Origin: Pleodorina starrii
Taxonomy: Eukaryota > Chlorophyta > Chlorophyceae > Chlamydomonadales > Volvocaceae
NCBI GenBank assembly: GCA_030267565.1
Contig: BRXU01000036.1
Coordinates: 868,001 to 932,000, forward strand
Length of the DNA: 64,000 bases
Reading direction: 5' to 3'
Made by a program: the position numbers and the translations under genes. The notes beneath the pieces were generated by a model. That model was given only the letters and a program-made list of their open reading frames with translations. It searched no databases and was not told where the DNA came from. Positions 1-11,300 of the stretch are shown here, in pieces (positions within the stretch are counted from its first letter, which is position 1; every line of letters begins with the position of its first letter).

Positions 1-658
1 CGCAGCCGCGCGCGCCGCCGCGTCGGTGGCCGCGGCGTCCATCGCCGCTGCCACCGCCGCCGCGGCTCGCATGGTTGCAGCGTCGCGCTCCCCCGTCTCC
101 GCTGCTATCTCCGGCTCCGCAGCTCCCACTGCCCGGGGGCGCCCGCCTGCCGCCTCGGCGGCGGCGGCGGGCACCTCCAAGGCCGTCAGAGCCTCAAAGC
201 CGCCACCATAGGGGTTAAGAGCGGCAGCGGCCGCCATGAGCGGCCAGCCGCCCTCCAGAGGCCCCGGGGAGGGCAGGGGTGACGGGGGAGAACGTGGGCG
301 AGGTGGTTGGGCGCCGTGGATGCTCCGGAGGCTGTGGAGAAAGAGGCGGGAGCCGGCGCCAGAAGGAGGCGACTGCTGACGAATGGGGGTGCCGCCGTTG
401 GTTGGTTCAGGCAGGTGGCGGAGGCTGAGTGACGAGCTCGGGTTGGCCGTCACTAGAGAGGCCGGCGACTCGCGAGGGCTGAGGCCGCCCGCCAGGCGGG
501 CCTGTGTGGCCCGGGCGTCTTGTGGCCCGACCCTGTTAAGCGCGCTAAGATGTCGCCGGTCGGCTGGCGACGCAGGCACGCGAGGTAGGAGCCCCGTCTC
601 GCGCGGGGCGTCATACTCGTCGCCCACGTCAAAGTCGTCGGCGAGCTGGAAGGCTGAC
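1..658 (-). CDS. Ala-rich hypothetical protein, N-terminal part (3' end outside window)
   Basis: The minus strand is open from position 714 to the window edge with no stop, giving about 219 codons from the first in-frame ATG at 660-658. A TAG at 717-715 lies just upstream in the same frame, which favours that ATG unless an intron acceptor falls between. The protein begins with an acidic stretch (QLADDFDVGDEYD), continues Ser/Pro/Arg-rich, and ends at the edge in a long Ala-rich run with regularly spaced charged residues ([20 protein letters not shown]), likely helical. No catalytic motif or family is recognised. Codon use and GC match the neighbouring genes. It lies downstream of the giant EF-hand gene on the same strand. 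It could also be an internal exon. Confidence 0.5.
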
Positions 659-1749
659 ATTGCGTCCTCTAAAGCCTCCAGCGTGTTGGGCGCCTCGTGG
701 CGCGAGGACCTGGCCTAGGTCCTGAGCTGCTCCGTGGCAGCGATGTGGCAGCGCTCGCGGCTACCCTCCAAACGGCGTGCGTGCCGTTGGAAATTAACAC
801 CTAACCGTGGTCTGCAGACCTCAGCTAGGTGCCGAAGCCCGAAAGCCGCTCGCGGACGTCCGCAATGGCTTGGCTTCGCTTGGTGTGGGCTCGCGCGGGG
901 CGTGCGCGACAGCAGCTGGACTGCAGCCGGGCTCACTGCATCCAGTACTGGCCCCGAGGCCTGACCGCTGGGGCGAGGCCGCGCTCCTTCTTCCTAGCGT
1001 GAGGTCCGAGCTCGGCGCCTACGTGCGCGCGAGCAACAGTGCTGCTGAGCTGACTACTATAATGCACAAGCGATAAGGCAGCCAGCCAGGTTGATCAGGC
1101 CCGGCCGGCGCCACGCTAGTGCATGTGAGACACCATTGTGGCGGCTTGGGCTAACGCCACAGCGAGAGTCGCTGCTGGGGATCTGATTGTGTGTTACAAT
1201 ATCATATATCCTTCGGCATCGTAATGACCAAGCGAAGCGCTTCCAGCAGGAAGCGCTCGCGCCTAGGTAGGAGCTCGTTTGGACGAGCAGTACGACCGTA
1301 ATATCTCCCATAAGATGGAGATACGTCCAGATACGCTCGAGGGTCCTTCCTAGCGTCTCTCCGCGCCCTCACCGGGCATTTGTCCCGGAAATGTACCGAC
1401 ACCAACGGTGCACGACAGTCCCGTACTGTCCAGTGTCGCAACGGGGACAGATAGACCCTTTATTGGCCCCCCAGGGACGTGGCAGCTGCCCCCCTGTGCG
1501 CGCCCTGTTCGCCGCCGCCAACACCCGCCCTGCGACACAACCGAAGCTGCATCAGCCAATGCTTGGTAAGGGTTGGTGCGCCCACCGCGGGGTGAAAAAC
1601 CGGATGGCATGCGACGACCACCTAATTGCGGATCGGGCGGCCTAGGTTCGTAGCAGCTGCTCGGAGGGCCCCATGTCGAGTAACGAGGCTGCAGAGCCGG
1701 GTCGCAGACATGGGCGGGCTCGACAGGGTGAAACAAGCCGGGGGTCATT
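659..1749. other. Intergenic region between the left-edge ORF and the giant gene
   Basis: No gene recognised. The stretch is less GC-rich and lacks the pyrimidine-tract introns seen to the right. It should hold the promoter and 5' leader of the left-edge minus-strand gene. A 73-codon minus ORF (936-715) ends immediately before the presumed start and could be an upstream ORF. A second TGTAA on the minus strand lies at 1198-1194. Confidence 0.4.
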
Positions 1750-1754
1750 TTACA
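1750..1754 (-). terminator. Candidate poly(A) signal TGTAA of the giant EF-hand gene
   Basis: The minus strand reads TGTAA about 530 nt after the TGA stop at 2286-2284. TGTAA is the usual polyadenylation signal of volvocine algae. The 3' UTR would then be about 2283-1735; it contains CTGATGA repeats directly after the stop. Confidence 0.4.
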
Positions 1755-2283
1755 TACTGTACGTATATATTATTTATCTCCGAATGCAAATTCAGCCCCA
1801 TGGCATCGCACAATATACGATCTACATAATTTAACACGCACGTTATGAAACACTTTTATAGTCACGAAAGCATAGACGCAGGCGGGCGACGCGCGCCGCG
1901 CCACTCCCTCAATACTGCTTCCATCCGGTTTAAGTGGAGGTGTTTCTTCTCAAATAACCCTTCGAAGTATTTCCCCACCATCCCCCTCCCCCCTCCCCCA
2001 CCGTGAACAACGCCAGCAGACGACCCACAGCGACAGCCAACCAATCAAGAACCGATAACCAGTCGTCGAAGCAGCAGCGAAACATAAAAAATGAAAATGC
2101 AGGGGGGATTAACGGTGCACAGGAGGTTCATTCCTGTAGCGCAGAAGGCGCAGCAGCAGCAGCAGCCCAAACGAATGGCACACCGCGTAACCAACACATC
2201 GAATCGACCCGGTAAGGTCAGGTAAAGATAAGGTAAAGTACAGCACAAAACCGGTCATTAGTAAGTAATTCAGTCATCAGTCA

Positions 2284-5200
2284 TCAGTCACGTGGCGGCG
2301 CTGGAAAGATCGCGGCCGGCGGGACTCCGCCGGTAGACGGTGTACGACTGCTGACGGGGCGGACGTACGACACCGACGGCGACGACCACGGCAGCGGCGA
2401 CGACGCCGCCGCGACGGCGGGCTCCAGCTGCCAGGTCCGCGGCGACCAAACCATTGCCGGCTGCGGGCCGACGTTGCCGACGGCGGCGGCGGCGGCGGCG
2501 GCCGGGCTGGTGGCGGCGCCGAGGCCGGCGACCAGCGCGGCCGTTCCTGCATGTGCTGGCGGCAGAAGCAGACCTGGAAGGGAGTGCGGCTGCTGCGCAT
2601 GAGGTTGCTGCAGCTGCTGTTGCTGCTGGGACGTCGCCGCCGCGATGGCTGCTGCCTCCGTCGTCAGTCGGTGCTGCAGCTCCTGAGCCTGGCGCTGCAG
2701 CTGGGCCTGAGTGGGGTGTGGGGGGGGGGGGGGGGAGGAGGGAGGGGGAGGGGAAGAAGGGTGAGTGCGAGGTAGCGTTAGCGATGGAAGGGGAGAGAGT
2801 GTTTCGAGAGCATGGCCTATGGCGGGCCGGCGTTATGTTGCATGGAAGGTCGCAGCGACACCGGCAACCCGCCCGCCCCCCGGGGACGTCAGCCGTGGGG
2901 GCACCCGCACCCCCAACGACTGGGAGAGTCTGGTGCACTGGCAGGATGTGCTGGTGTGGCGCAACCAGATTTACAACATCATAGTCATCAACAGCTTTGG
3001 ATCCATGATGGACATGGCGCCCTCGCTGCACCAGCTGGGATACAAGGTGGGGCCAGGGGGGGGCAGGGAGGGGGAGAAGGGGGGAGGAAGGGGTATGCGC
3101 ATCGAGTCGGCAGGACCCGGTACGTACCGTTTGGACCCGCGGGTTTCACAACCCCGGTACGACAATCCCCACCCACCCCCCCAGCCAGCCCACCCACCCA
3201 CCTGCAGCAGCTGCAGCTGAATGGCCATGGCCTGATGGGCCTCCTGTCCCGCCAGAGCCAGGCCCCTGGTGGGGTTGGGGGGTTGAGGGGGTGATGGGTT
3301 GAGGGGGTGGGGGTGAGGGGAGAGAGGGTGTGACTTGGTAACGACGCCCCTGAAGAGCTTGTTGTACGGTAACAGGCAGTGTCCTAGGGGATCTTGGAGG
3401 GCATCTCAGACAGGGGAGGGGAGGGGGGGCCTTATGGGTGCCCGTCTCCACTCGAACGAACTTCAAACACAACTAAGACGACAAGGGCGGGTTGGTTGGG
3501 GGCAGCGAAAATGCCCGGCCCGGGCCCACCCAACACTCTCCCCTCCCGCCCCCCACTTCTCTCCAGCCCCCCACTCCACTCACTGCTGCCGTGTCTCCAT
3601 CGCCATCAGGGCAGCGCTGTGCGCCCTCCGCAGTGCGAATGCGTCCCTCCGCAGCGCCAGCACCGTCCACAGAGTGTCGGGGCTCACGGGCTGGCCGCCC
3701 GACCACCGCGCGTTGCTCAGCGCATCAAGCAGCGAGTCCAGCTCGTCTGACAGGCCGCCGGCGGACTGACGCAGGGAGGGAGGGAGGGAGGGAGGGAGGG
3801 AGGGAGGGAGGGAGGGAGGGAGGGAGGGAGGGAGGGAGGGAGGGAGGGAGGGAGGGAGGGAGGGAGGGAGGGAGGGAGGGAGGGAGGGAGGGAGGGAGGG
3901 AGGGAGGGAGGGAGGGAGGGAGGGAGGGAGGGAGGGAGGGAGGGAGGGAGGGAGGGAGGGAGGGAGGGAGGGAGGCAGGGAGGCAGGGAGGCAGGGAGGG
4001 AGGGAGGGAGGGAGGGAGGGAGGGAGGGAGGGAGGGAGGGAGGAAGGGAGGAAGGGAGGGAGGGAGGGAGGGAGGGAGGGAGGGAGGGAGGGAGGGAGGG
4101 AGGGAGGGAGGGAGGGAGGGAGGGAGGGAGGGAGGGAGGGAGGGAGGGAGGGAGGGAGGGAGGGAGGGAGGGAGGGAGGGAGGGAGGGAGGGAGGGAGGG
4201 AGGGAGGGAGGGAGGGAGGGAGGGAGGGAGGGAGGGAGGGAGGGAGGGAGGGAGGGAGGGAGGGAGGGAGGGAGGGAGGGAGGGAGGGAGGGAGGGAGGG
4301 AGGGAGGGAGGGAGGGAGGGAGGCAGGGAGGGAGGGAGGGAGGGAGGGAGGGAGGGAGGGACGGGTTTCTTTCAAGTGCCAATGCGAAAACAGCACTTGG
4401 CTGCAGCAACGAGGCCCCAGCGCCCCACACAGCCGTGTGAAAGTCCAGGGAGGGGGGGTGGGGATGGGATTGGAATGGGAGGAGTGGGGATTGCGGAGGG
4501 GGGAGGGGCAAGAGCTGACGTGTGTGCAGATCCAGATCCAGATCCAGATCCAGATCCAGATCCAGGGGGGACATTGACCCCGCGTGTGAGCATGTTGAGC
4601 ATGTGCACCTCCGCGTGCCCCTGGACATATTCATACCTGTAGGATCATCCCTTCCCCCCCCCTCCCCAATAACACACGGACCTGCAGCAGCGCCGCCCCC
4701 GCTCCTCCTCCTCCCGCCGTCCGGGCCATCTGCACCGCCTCCTCCAGTGTCGTACGGATGCGCCCCACCATGTCCGCAACACTGACCGGCGGGGTGCCGC
4801 CCCCCGACACGTAGCTCTGGACCAGACCCAACACATCGCGCTGGGCGGTCTCGTTCTGGGGAGGGGGCCGGGGTGCCGGGGTGCCGGGGGATGCAGGCAA
4901 GGAGGGATGAAGGGGGGGGATGAAGAGCACAGTGAGGGGAGGGGTGAAGACCATCTGACCTCGAGCAGCATGCCCGATCAGCTCAGCCGGCGGCCTGCAG
5001 GGGTTCGAGCCCCGCAAAGGGCGAACTACACGTTTACAGCACAATTGCCCGACTGACCGTTGGGCCATAGGGACGTTAAAAAGTCAGGTTGCGAATTGTA
5101 GCAGAAATGAAAACGACTGCCCTCCACGCCACCTTGCTGCAGAGCCCCTCCCCCCTCCCCACACTCCAGTTGCGCTCCACTTCAACTCCACTCCCCTACA

Positions 5201-5328
5201 CTCCACTCACCGCCAGCAGTGCATTCGACAGGTCCAGTATCTTGGACTGCAGCCCCGCCTCCTTCTCCAGAGCTCCCTTTTGCGCATCCAGCTCAACCAC
5301 CCGGCCCTTGAGCACATCGGTAACGTGC
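2284..5328 (-). CDS. Giant gene, C-terminal coiled coil and Gln/Ala/Pro tail (exons 79-83)
   Basis: Exons 5328-5211, 4855-4682, 3765-3584, 3265-3202 and 2706-2284. They encode heptad-like helices ([38 protein letters not shown]), then a Gln- and Ala-rich, Pro-ending tail that stops at PAPPRD. A coiled coil is the reasonable inference and suggests oligomerisation or attachment. The acceptor of exon 81 lies at the end of a (CCCT)n array. The last intron contains an antisense TRA1-like exon. Confidence 0.7.
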
Positions 5329-8300
5329 CTGAGCAGGACATATGCCGACAACAACAGAAGCAGCAGCAGCAGCAGCAGAAGTGGCAGAAGCGGCAATATA
5401 TGTCTACGGAAGGTGAGGCGGGTGTATGGTAAAGATTGCATGTTAAGGCAGGCAGGCAGGCAGGCACGCCCGCACGCACGGCCGTTTCGAAGTCGTTCGG
5501 CTCCTGCCACCTGCGCGTTGCCTGAGTAGCCTAGCCCCTGTTCGCGCGTGTGCCCCTGACCATCTCCTCCCACCAGCCACCAATACCCCCGAAACAAAAA
5601 ACACGGGTGAACACCCCACCCCACCCCCCAACACACGCACACACACATGCCCCCTGGCTCCCTATCACCCACTACCCACTTTTGTACGACAGCGTGCCGG
5701 TTGTCGTACGTCCACATGTAGTACGCAGAGCCCACCGGCAGTCCTGTCGCCACCGTGGAGGCGCCACCGACCCCTGGGTCGGTCGGGTAGCCGCCCGCCA
5801 TCATCGAGTGGTCGTACGATCCGTACGGAGCCCGGGGCGAATGATGCAGCGGAGCTCCGTGGAGGGCAGAGCTGTGTGGTGAGAGGGGCGGGCTGCTGCC
5901 GTACGGAGCGCCGTACGGATTAGCATATGGCCCGCTGTATGGGCCACCATGAGGGCTTGGAGGACCGCCGTACGGGTTCGGAGGGGCGTTGTACGGATGT
6001 GTGGAACCGTACAGCGGCTGTTGCGCATTGTACGATCCCTGAGGTGACAATGGGTACCGGTTGTCGTACGGAGCCGGCGGCGATCCGTACGGCGGCGGTG
6101 ACGATGTTGGTGCTGCTGAGCCCCCAGGTGGCATGGAGCTCAATGACGGGTAACGGCCCTCCGGGTACGGCGGTGCAGCAGGACTGTACGGCGGGTGCTG
6201 GCCCGGGTTGTACGGCACTTGGTGTGACAGTGGGTACGGGTGGGTGTGAGGGTGCGGATGACCTGAATCGCCATAGCCTGTACTGGATTCCTGGTACGGC
6301 GGCGGCGCACCCCCTTGTACGGCGTTGGTCGACATGTACGACAGCGCAGCACCAAGCTCCCTGTACGACAGCTCGCCGGCGCCCTGCAGTACGGTGGCGG
6401 CGTAGTGCGCCAGGCCCGCCGTCAGCCAGGCTACGGCGGTGGGCGGTACGGCATCCAGCCGTGTCAATACACGTGCCGCCTCCGCCAGTGGCAGATAGCC
6501 CCTCCGGAGTCGGTCGGCCTCCGAGAAGACACTCCTGCGGGGGGGGGGGAGCGGGGGGAGGGGGGGGGGACCCGGGGGGGAGGGGGGGAAGGTGGAGGTG
6601 GGAAGGGACAGCAAACGGTGGCAGGGGCAGGCCGGCAGTCACCGGCAGCCATCCACCGCACGCTCCCCCTTTGGCGGCAGGACGAACAAAATTAAGATGC
6701 GTCAACACCGCCGGTCTCCGAAACCAAGCCCGCCCTCCAAAACTACAAATGCGTATATCGTACACTCGCCAGATGTGGTGTTGTACGATCGTACCTCGCC
6801 GGGCCGTACGCTGTGTTGCCAATGACGCCGTCCGCCAGTCGCGCTGCCACCGCCGCCACATCGGTCGGCAGCCGCCGCTCCAGAACCGCTCGCTCAATGG
6901 CAGCGCCTTGCCGTACCGCGTACAGCAGGTCGTCCTCCGCGTATGATGTCACATTGTACGGCAGACAGGCTGCCAGTACGGCGACGATGTAGCTGCGCTC
7001 ACGCTCGCGCAGGTGGGGGACCAGCCGGTGGACGAGCTGGGAGGGGGGGATGTACGGCAGGGTGGAGACATATGGTACGGCAGGGTACGGTACATGAGAC
7101 AGGACAGAGAGCGCGCTGGGTGCTGCTTACGACGGACCCTACTTTTAGTTCCTGTTTTGGAGCGGCTCCGGCGCCGAAACCAAGGGCGTTACGAGCCCCA
7201 AGCGTGCTGTCGTACGATCCTACCCGGAGACCGAAGGGGCCCAGGATCAGGACCACAACGACCGGATACGCCAAAACCCTAAGTGACCCGCCATTGCCCC
7301 GCCCAGTCGTGGACATTCCATGGCATCCCCCTGGCACCCCACCCAGCCCGCCCCCACCCCTTCTGGCGCCCCGGAATTCTGGCATGCTTCTCCCACCCCC
7401 ACCCCCACCCCCATCCCCATTCCCAACCTCAACCCCAACCTCCAAGTAAACATGTGCACAGCTCCCGTTACCCCCCCCTCCTTTCTTACATACCGCCTCT
7501 ACGGCACAACCTCAACCAAACCCAAACCCAAACCCCCCCACCACCCCCACCCCTCGCCCCCCTGCCCGCCCTCACCTGCCCTAGGGCCCCCCGGGGGACC
7601 ACGTACGTGTAGCCCGATTGCCGTACCGCTGCGACGTACCCTGAACTGCTGTACGACCGCCTTGCAGCTGCGGCTGTGGAACTGATCGGAATCCGCCTTG
7701 CGCTGGCGGTGAAGTGCGTGTGGAAGGTCTGTGTGTGCGGGCCGACCCATGGGTCATGAAGGTGAACAGGAGGAGCGGCGGGGGGTTGATACGGGGTGGG
7801 TGGGTTGGTAGGTCAGGGGGAGAGGGGGGGAGAGGGGGATGTGAGGCCGGTGCAGGATTTTAGGAACGCTGTAAGCCCCACCTTGCCCGGGGTAAAACCC
7901 AAAGGGGGGGTGCAGAGGACAGGGCCGACGAGAAAGTAAAGTATCGAGGGAAGGGACCTTATCTTTGAAAGGTAATACCTTTAGGAGCCTTAATATGAAA
8001 TAACGATAAAACACGGAAGGATACGATGATGGTGGGTCAGTAACCCTCTCCCCTCCCGGCACCGGCATATGGGGCCCACTCACCCCCGGGTCGGTGGAAG
8101 CAATGTGCTGCAGCTCCTGGATAGCTCCGAAACCATTGCCGCCCGCCGCCGCCGGCCCCACGGATCTGTACGACTGCTGTACATCGTACGACATTGAAGG
8201 GTTGTCGTACAGGTGCGGCTGCTGAGGCGGCGCGTGGTACGGCGCCGGGGCCGCGCCGTAGTGGTGGTCGCTGCCCGTGTAGCTCGTCCGCCTCGACGAC

Positions 8301-11300
8301 GTGTACGGCGGCGGCGGCTGCTCAACGTACGGCGGCGGCGGCGGCGGCGGCGCCAGCGTGGGTTCCTCCTCCCGATCTGATGACAGAGGTGTGCCGTCGC
8401 TGCCCGCGCCACTGTATGCCGTACCCGCCTCCGACCTGCGCGGCGTCGGTACGACAGACGCGCTGGAAGTACGGCGGCTGCTGCGGGAGCCAGCAACTGA
8501 CGTGCGTGTCGTTGTCTGCGGGGGAAGGGGGGGAGGGAGGGAAGCGTGGGTTAGGGGGGGGGCGAGCCGCGACGGTGCTTGTGGTGAGGTGTGGGGGCTG
8601 GGCGTGGTGAGGTCAAGGCCTGGGGACCATGCAGGGGCCGAGGCCGCAACCACGCATACACACACAAACACACCCCCACCCCTCCCCTCCCCTCCCTTCC
8701 CCTCCCCTCCCCTTCTCTTCTCTTCCACAGATACAAACACGGCGTCGGCCCACTCACTTTATTCGTTACAGTGGAGGGGACACCCCCTCCCTTCCCCCCT
8801 CCCTCCCCCCCCTCCCTCCCCCCCTCCCCCCCCCCCGTTTGCAGTACACAAACCCAACCGGCCCCACCAATCGGTCCAGGAGGGCCTGGTACATGTCCTG
8901 CTGGTACGGCAGCAAATACCCCATCACGGACCCGCCGCCGCCAGCGACGGAGGAGGCGGTGCCGCCGCCGCCACCCGGCGGCATCATGTACGGCACCGGG
9001 ACCGGCACCGGGACGTACGACGGTACGGCGGACAGCGCCGCCAGGCTGGCGGGTGTGGGCGGGAATCCGCCGACGCCGCTGACGCTGCCGCCGGCTCCAG
9101 GAAGGGGGAAGGCTGAGAAGACGGAGGCGGGGCTCTGGGTGCCGTGGAGGGTGGGCGGCACCGGGTGCTGGTGCGGGTGCTGTGGTGGTGGGAAGCCGTG
9201 GGCTGCACGCACGTGTGTGTGGGGGGGGAGGGAGTGAGGGAGGGAGGGGAGAGCGGTCGGGAGCCGGGGGAGGTGAGGAGCCGGCGCCGGGTCGGGGTTG
9301 GGGTTGGGGTCGGGTTGGGGTTGGGGTTGGGGTCGGTAGAGGGAGAGGGGGAGTGGTCGGGAGAGGGGTAGGGTGTGTATGTGTGTGTGTTTGGGGTTCT
9401 CCTGGAGTCGGCTGCTGCTGTGCGACAGCGACAGCGACTGCAGTCTCGCAGTCCGGAAGTGTGTGTGTGTGTGTCCCAACATGTCGCACCCGCGCCCCTC
9501 CCCCGTCCATCCCTCCCCTGCCACCGCCGTGCGCCCCAACGGCCGCTGGCGTGCTGGGGGGAAAGCCTTGCCGTTGCCCTCCCCTTGCCGTTGCCCAACC
9601 CCCGCACGGAACGCAGCCCCTCTCCCCTCAATCCCCCCGGCCCCCCTCTCTCTGCCCCCCTTCCCAAACACCCTTAAAACCCCCTAGACCACCTCCCGAA
9701 CCCCCGACCCCCCGACTCACAGGAAGGAAGCCCGGCCGCCAACAGAGGGTCAGGTGCGGAGATGTCGGGGACCTCAACCTTGGGGGGGGGGAGGGTAGGA
9801 GTGTGTGTGGGGGGGGGGGCGGTGTTTGGCGGTGTTTGGCAGTGTGTGTGTGTAAGGGGGGGGGGGTTAGAGTGTGTGTGTGTGTGGGGGGGGGGTAGGA
9901 GTGTGTGGGGGGGGGAGGAAGCGTGGGGCGGGGTGTGTGTGTGTGTGTGCGTGTGTGTGTGTGGCGGGGAAGGACAAAGTGGCTCAAATGGGAGACATCG
10001 GGGTGGTTTGGGGTGATGGGCAGTTTGGTCGACCATGTAGCCGCTCGCTCGCTCGCTCCATTCCAAGCAAAAGCTGTCGTACGTCGTACCGTCAGGCCCT
10101 TGTGGTAGCTGAGTCGGGCGTTTGGTCCCGCGGATCGGATCGAGTCCATAAGGCCCGCGTTGGAGGCGGCTGAGCCCGAGGACGGAACTCGGAAGCCGGG
10201 CCGGTGCTTGATGCCTGAAGGGAGGCGAGGGGAGGGGAGGGAGGAGAGCCGACAGGGGGTAGTTGCGAGGGTGGGAGGTGGGAGGTGTGAGTGCGCGTGT
10301 GTATGTCTCGAAGAGGCGCCGCAGCGGCCGAATGGGGGGTGGGGAGGGGCATCCCACTAGCCACACCCCACCCCACTAAACGATCGTTTCTAACAGCACC
10401 GAGCCGCACCGTTCACTGTCCAGCCGTCATACCGTGCCCACCCCTCTCCCTCCCTCCCGCCCGCCCCTCCCACCCCACACCCCTCTCCTCCCCTCTCCTC
10501 TCTCCGCACCGTTTGGCGCCTCCAGCGGTATGGCCCTCAGATGCTGCAGCAGCTCATCCGGCCGCACCAGTCCGTCCTTCTCCGTATCGGCGGTGAAGCA
10601 GTGCGCCACCAACAGCCGCACGTCGTAGGGGGGCATGTCGCGGAACAGGTCCCGGAAGAAGCGGGTCAGCTCGGCAATGTCCAGGTAGCCGTTGCTGCAG
10701 GGAGGGAAGGGGAGGGGAGGGGAGGGAGGAGGGAGGAGGGAGTGGTGGTGGTGGGGGCTTGGAGGGGGTTGTGGGGGGGGGCCTTGGAGGGTGGGGTTTT
10801 CGGGTGGGAAAGGGGGATTTGGATTTAGGGCTGAGGCTGGGAAGGGGTTGGGAGGCGGGAGTCGGCAGCCGGGCCGCTGGGCTGGTTAGTTGGTTGGTTC
10901 TGTTGGGGAGGCGGGCGGACGCGGTTCAAGGTGCAAGGTGCGAGGTGCAGCCCGCCCCCCTAGGCTTTCCTTTACCCACCCACCCACCCCTCCCCCGCTC
11001 TTGCCTCCCTCCCTCCCTCCCACCCTCCCACTCACACTCACACCCACACCCTCTCACCCACTCACCTTCCCCCCCCCGTCCCCACCCCACTCACCCGTCC
11101 CTGTCCGCCCTCGCGTACGCCGCCCAGAACACATCCAGATCCGCCGCGATCTGTTTACTGACCGCCGCCAACACCGTCAGAGCGTTGCGCTGCACACGAC
11201 TGCTGCCACCACCACCACCAGTGCCACCACCACCGCCACCCCCCATCCACCCCGAGGCCGCATCCAGCGAGACGGTGGATGCCCGGATGCCCTCCGTCCA

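Noticed and set aside
2288..3031. Single minus-strand ORF of 247 codons across the last intron and exon
   Set aside because: It is in a different frame from the AQLQRQAQE exon and reads through the TRA1-like fragment antisense; the spliced frame gives a coherent coiled-coil continuation.
3492..4634. Long open frames on both strands of the (AGGG)n array encoding GREGGREGG or SLPPSLPPS
   Set aside because: They are products of a 4-bp repeat that is open in every frame, and lie in an intron of the giant gene.
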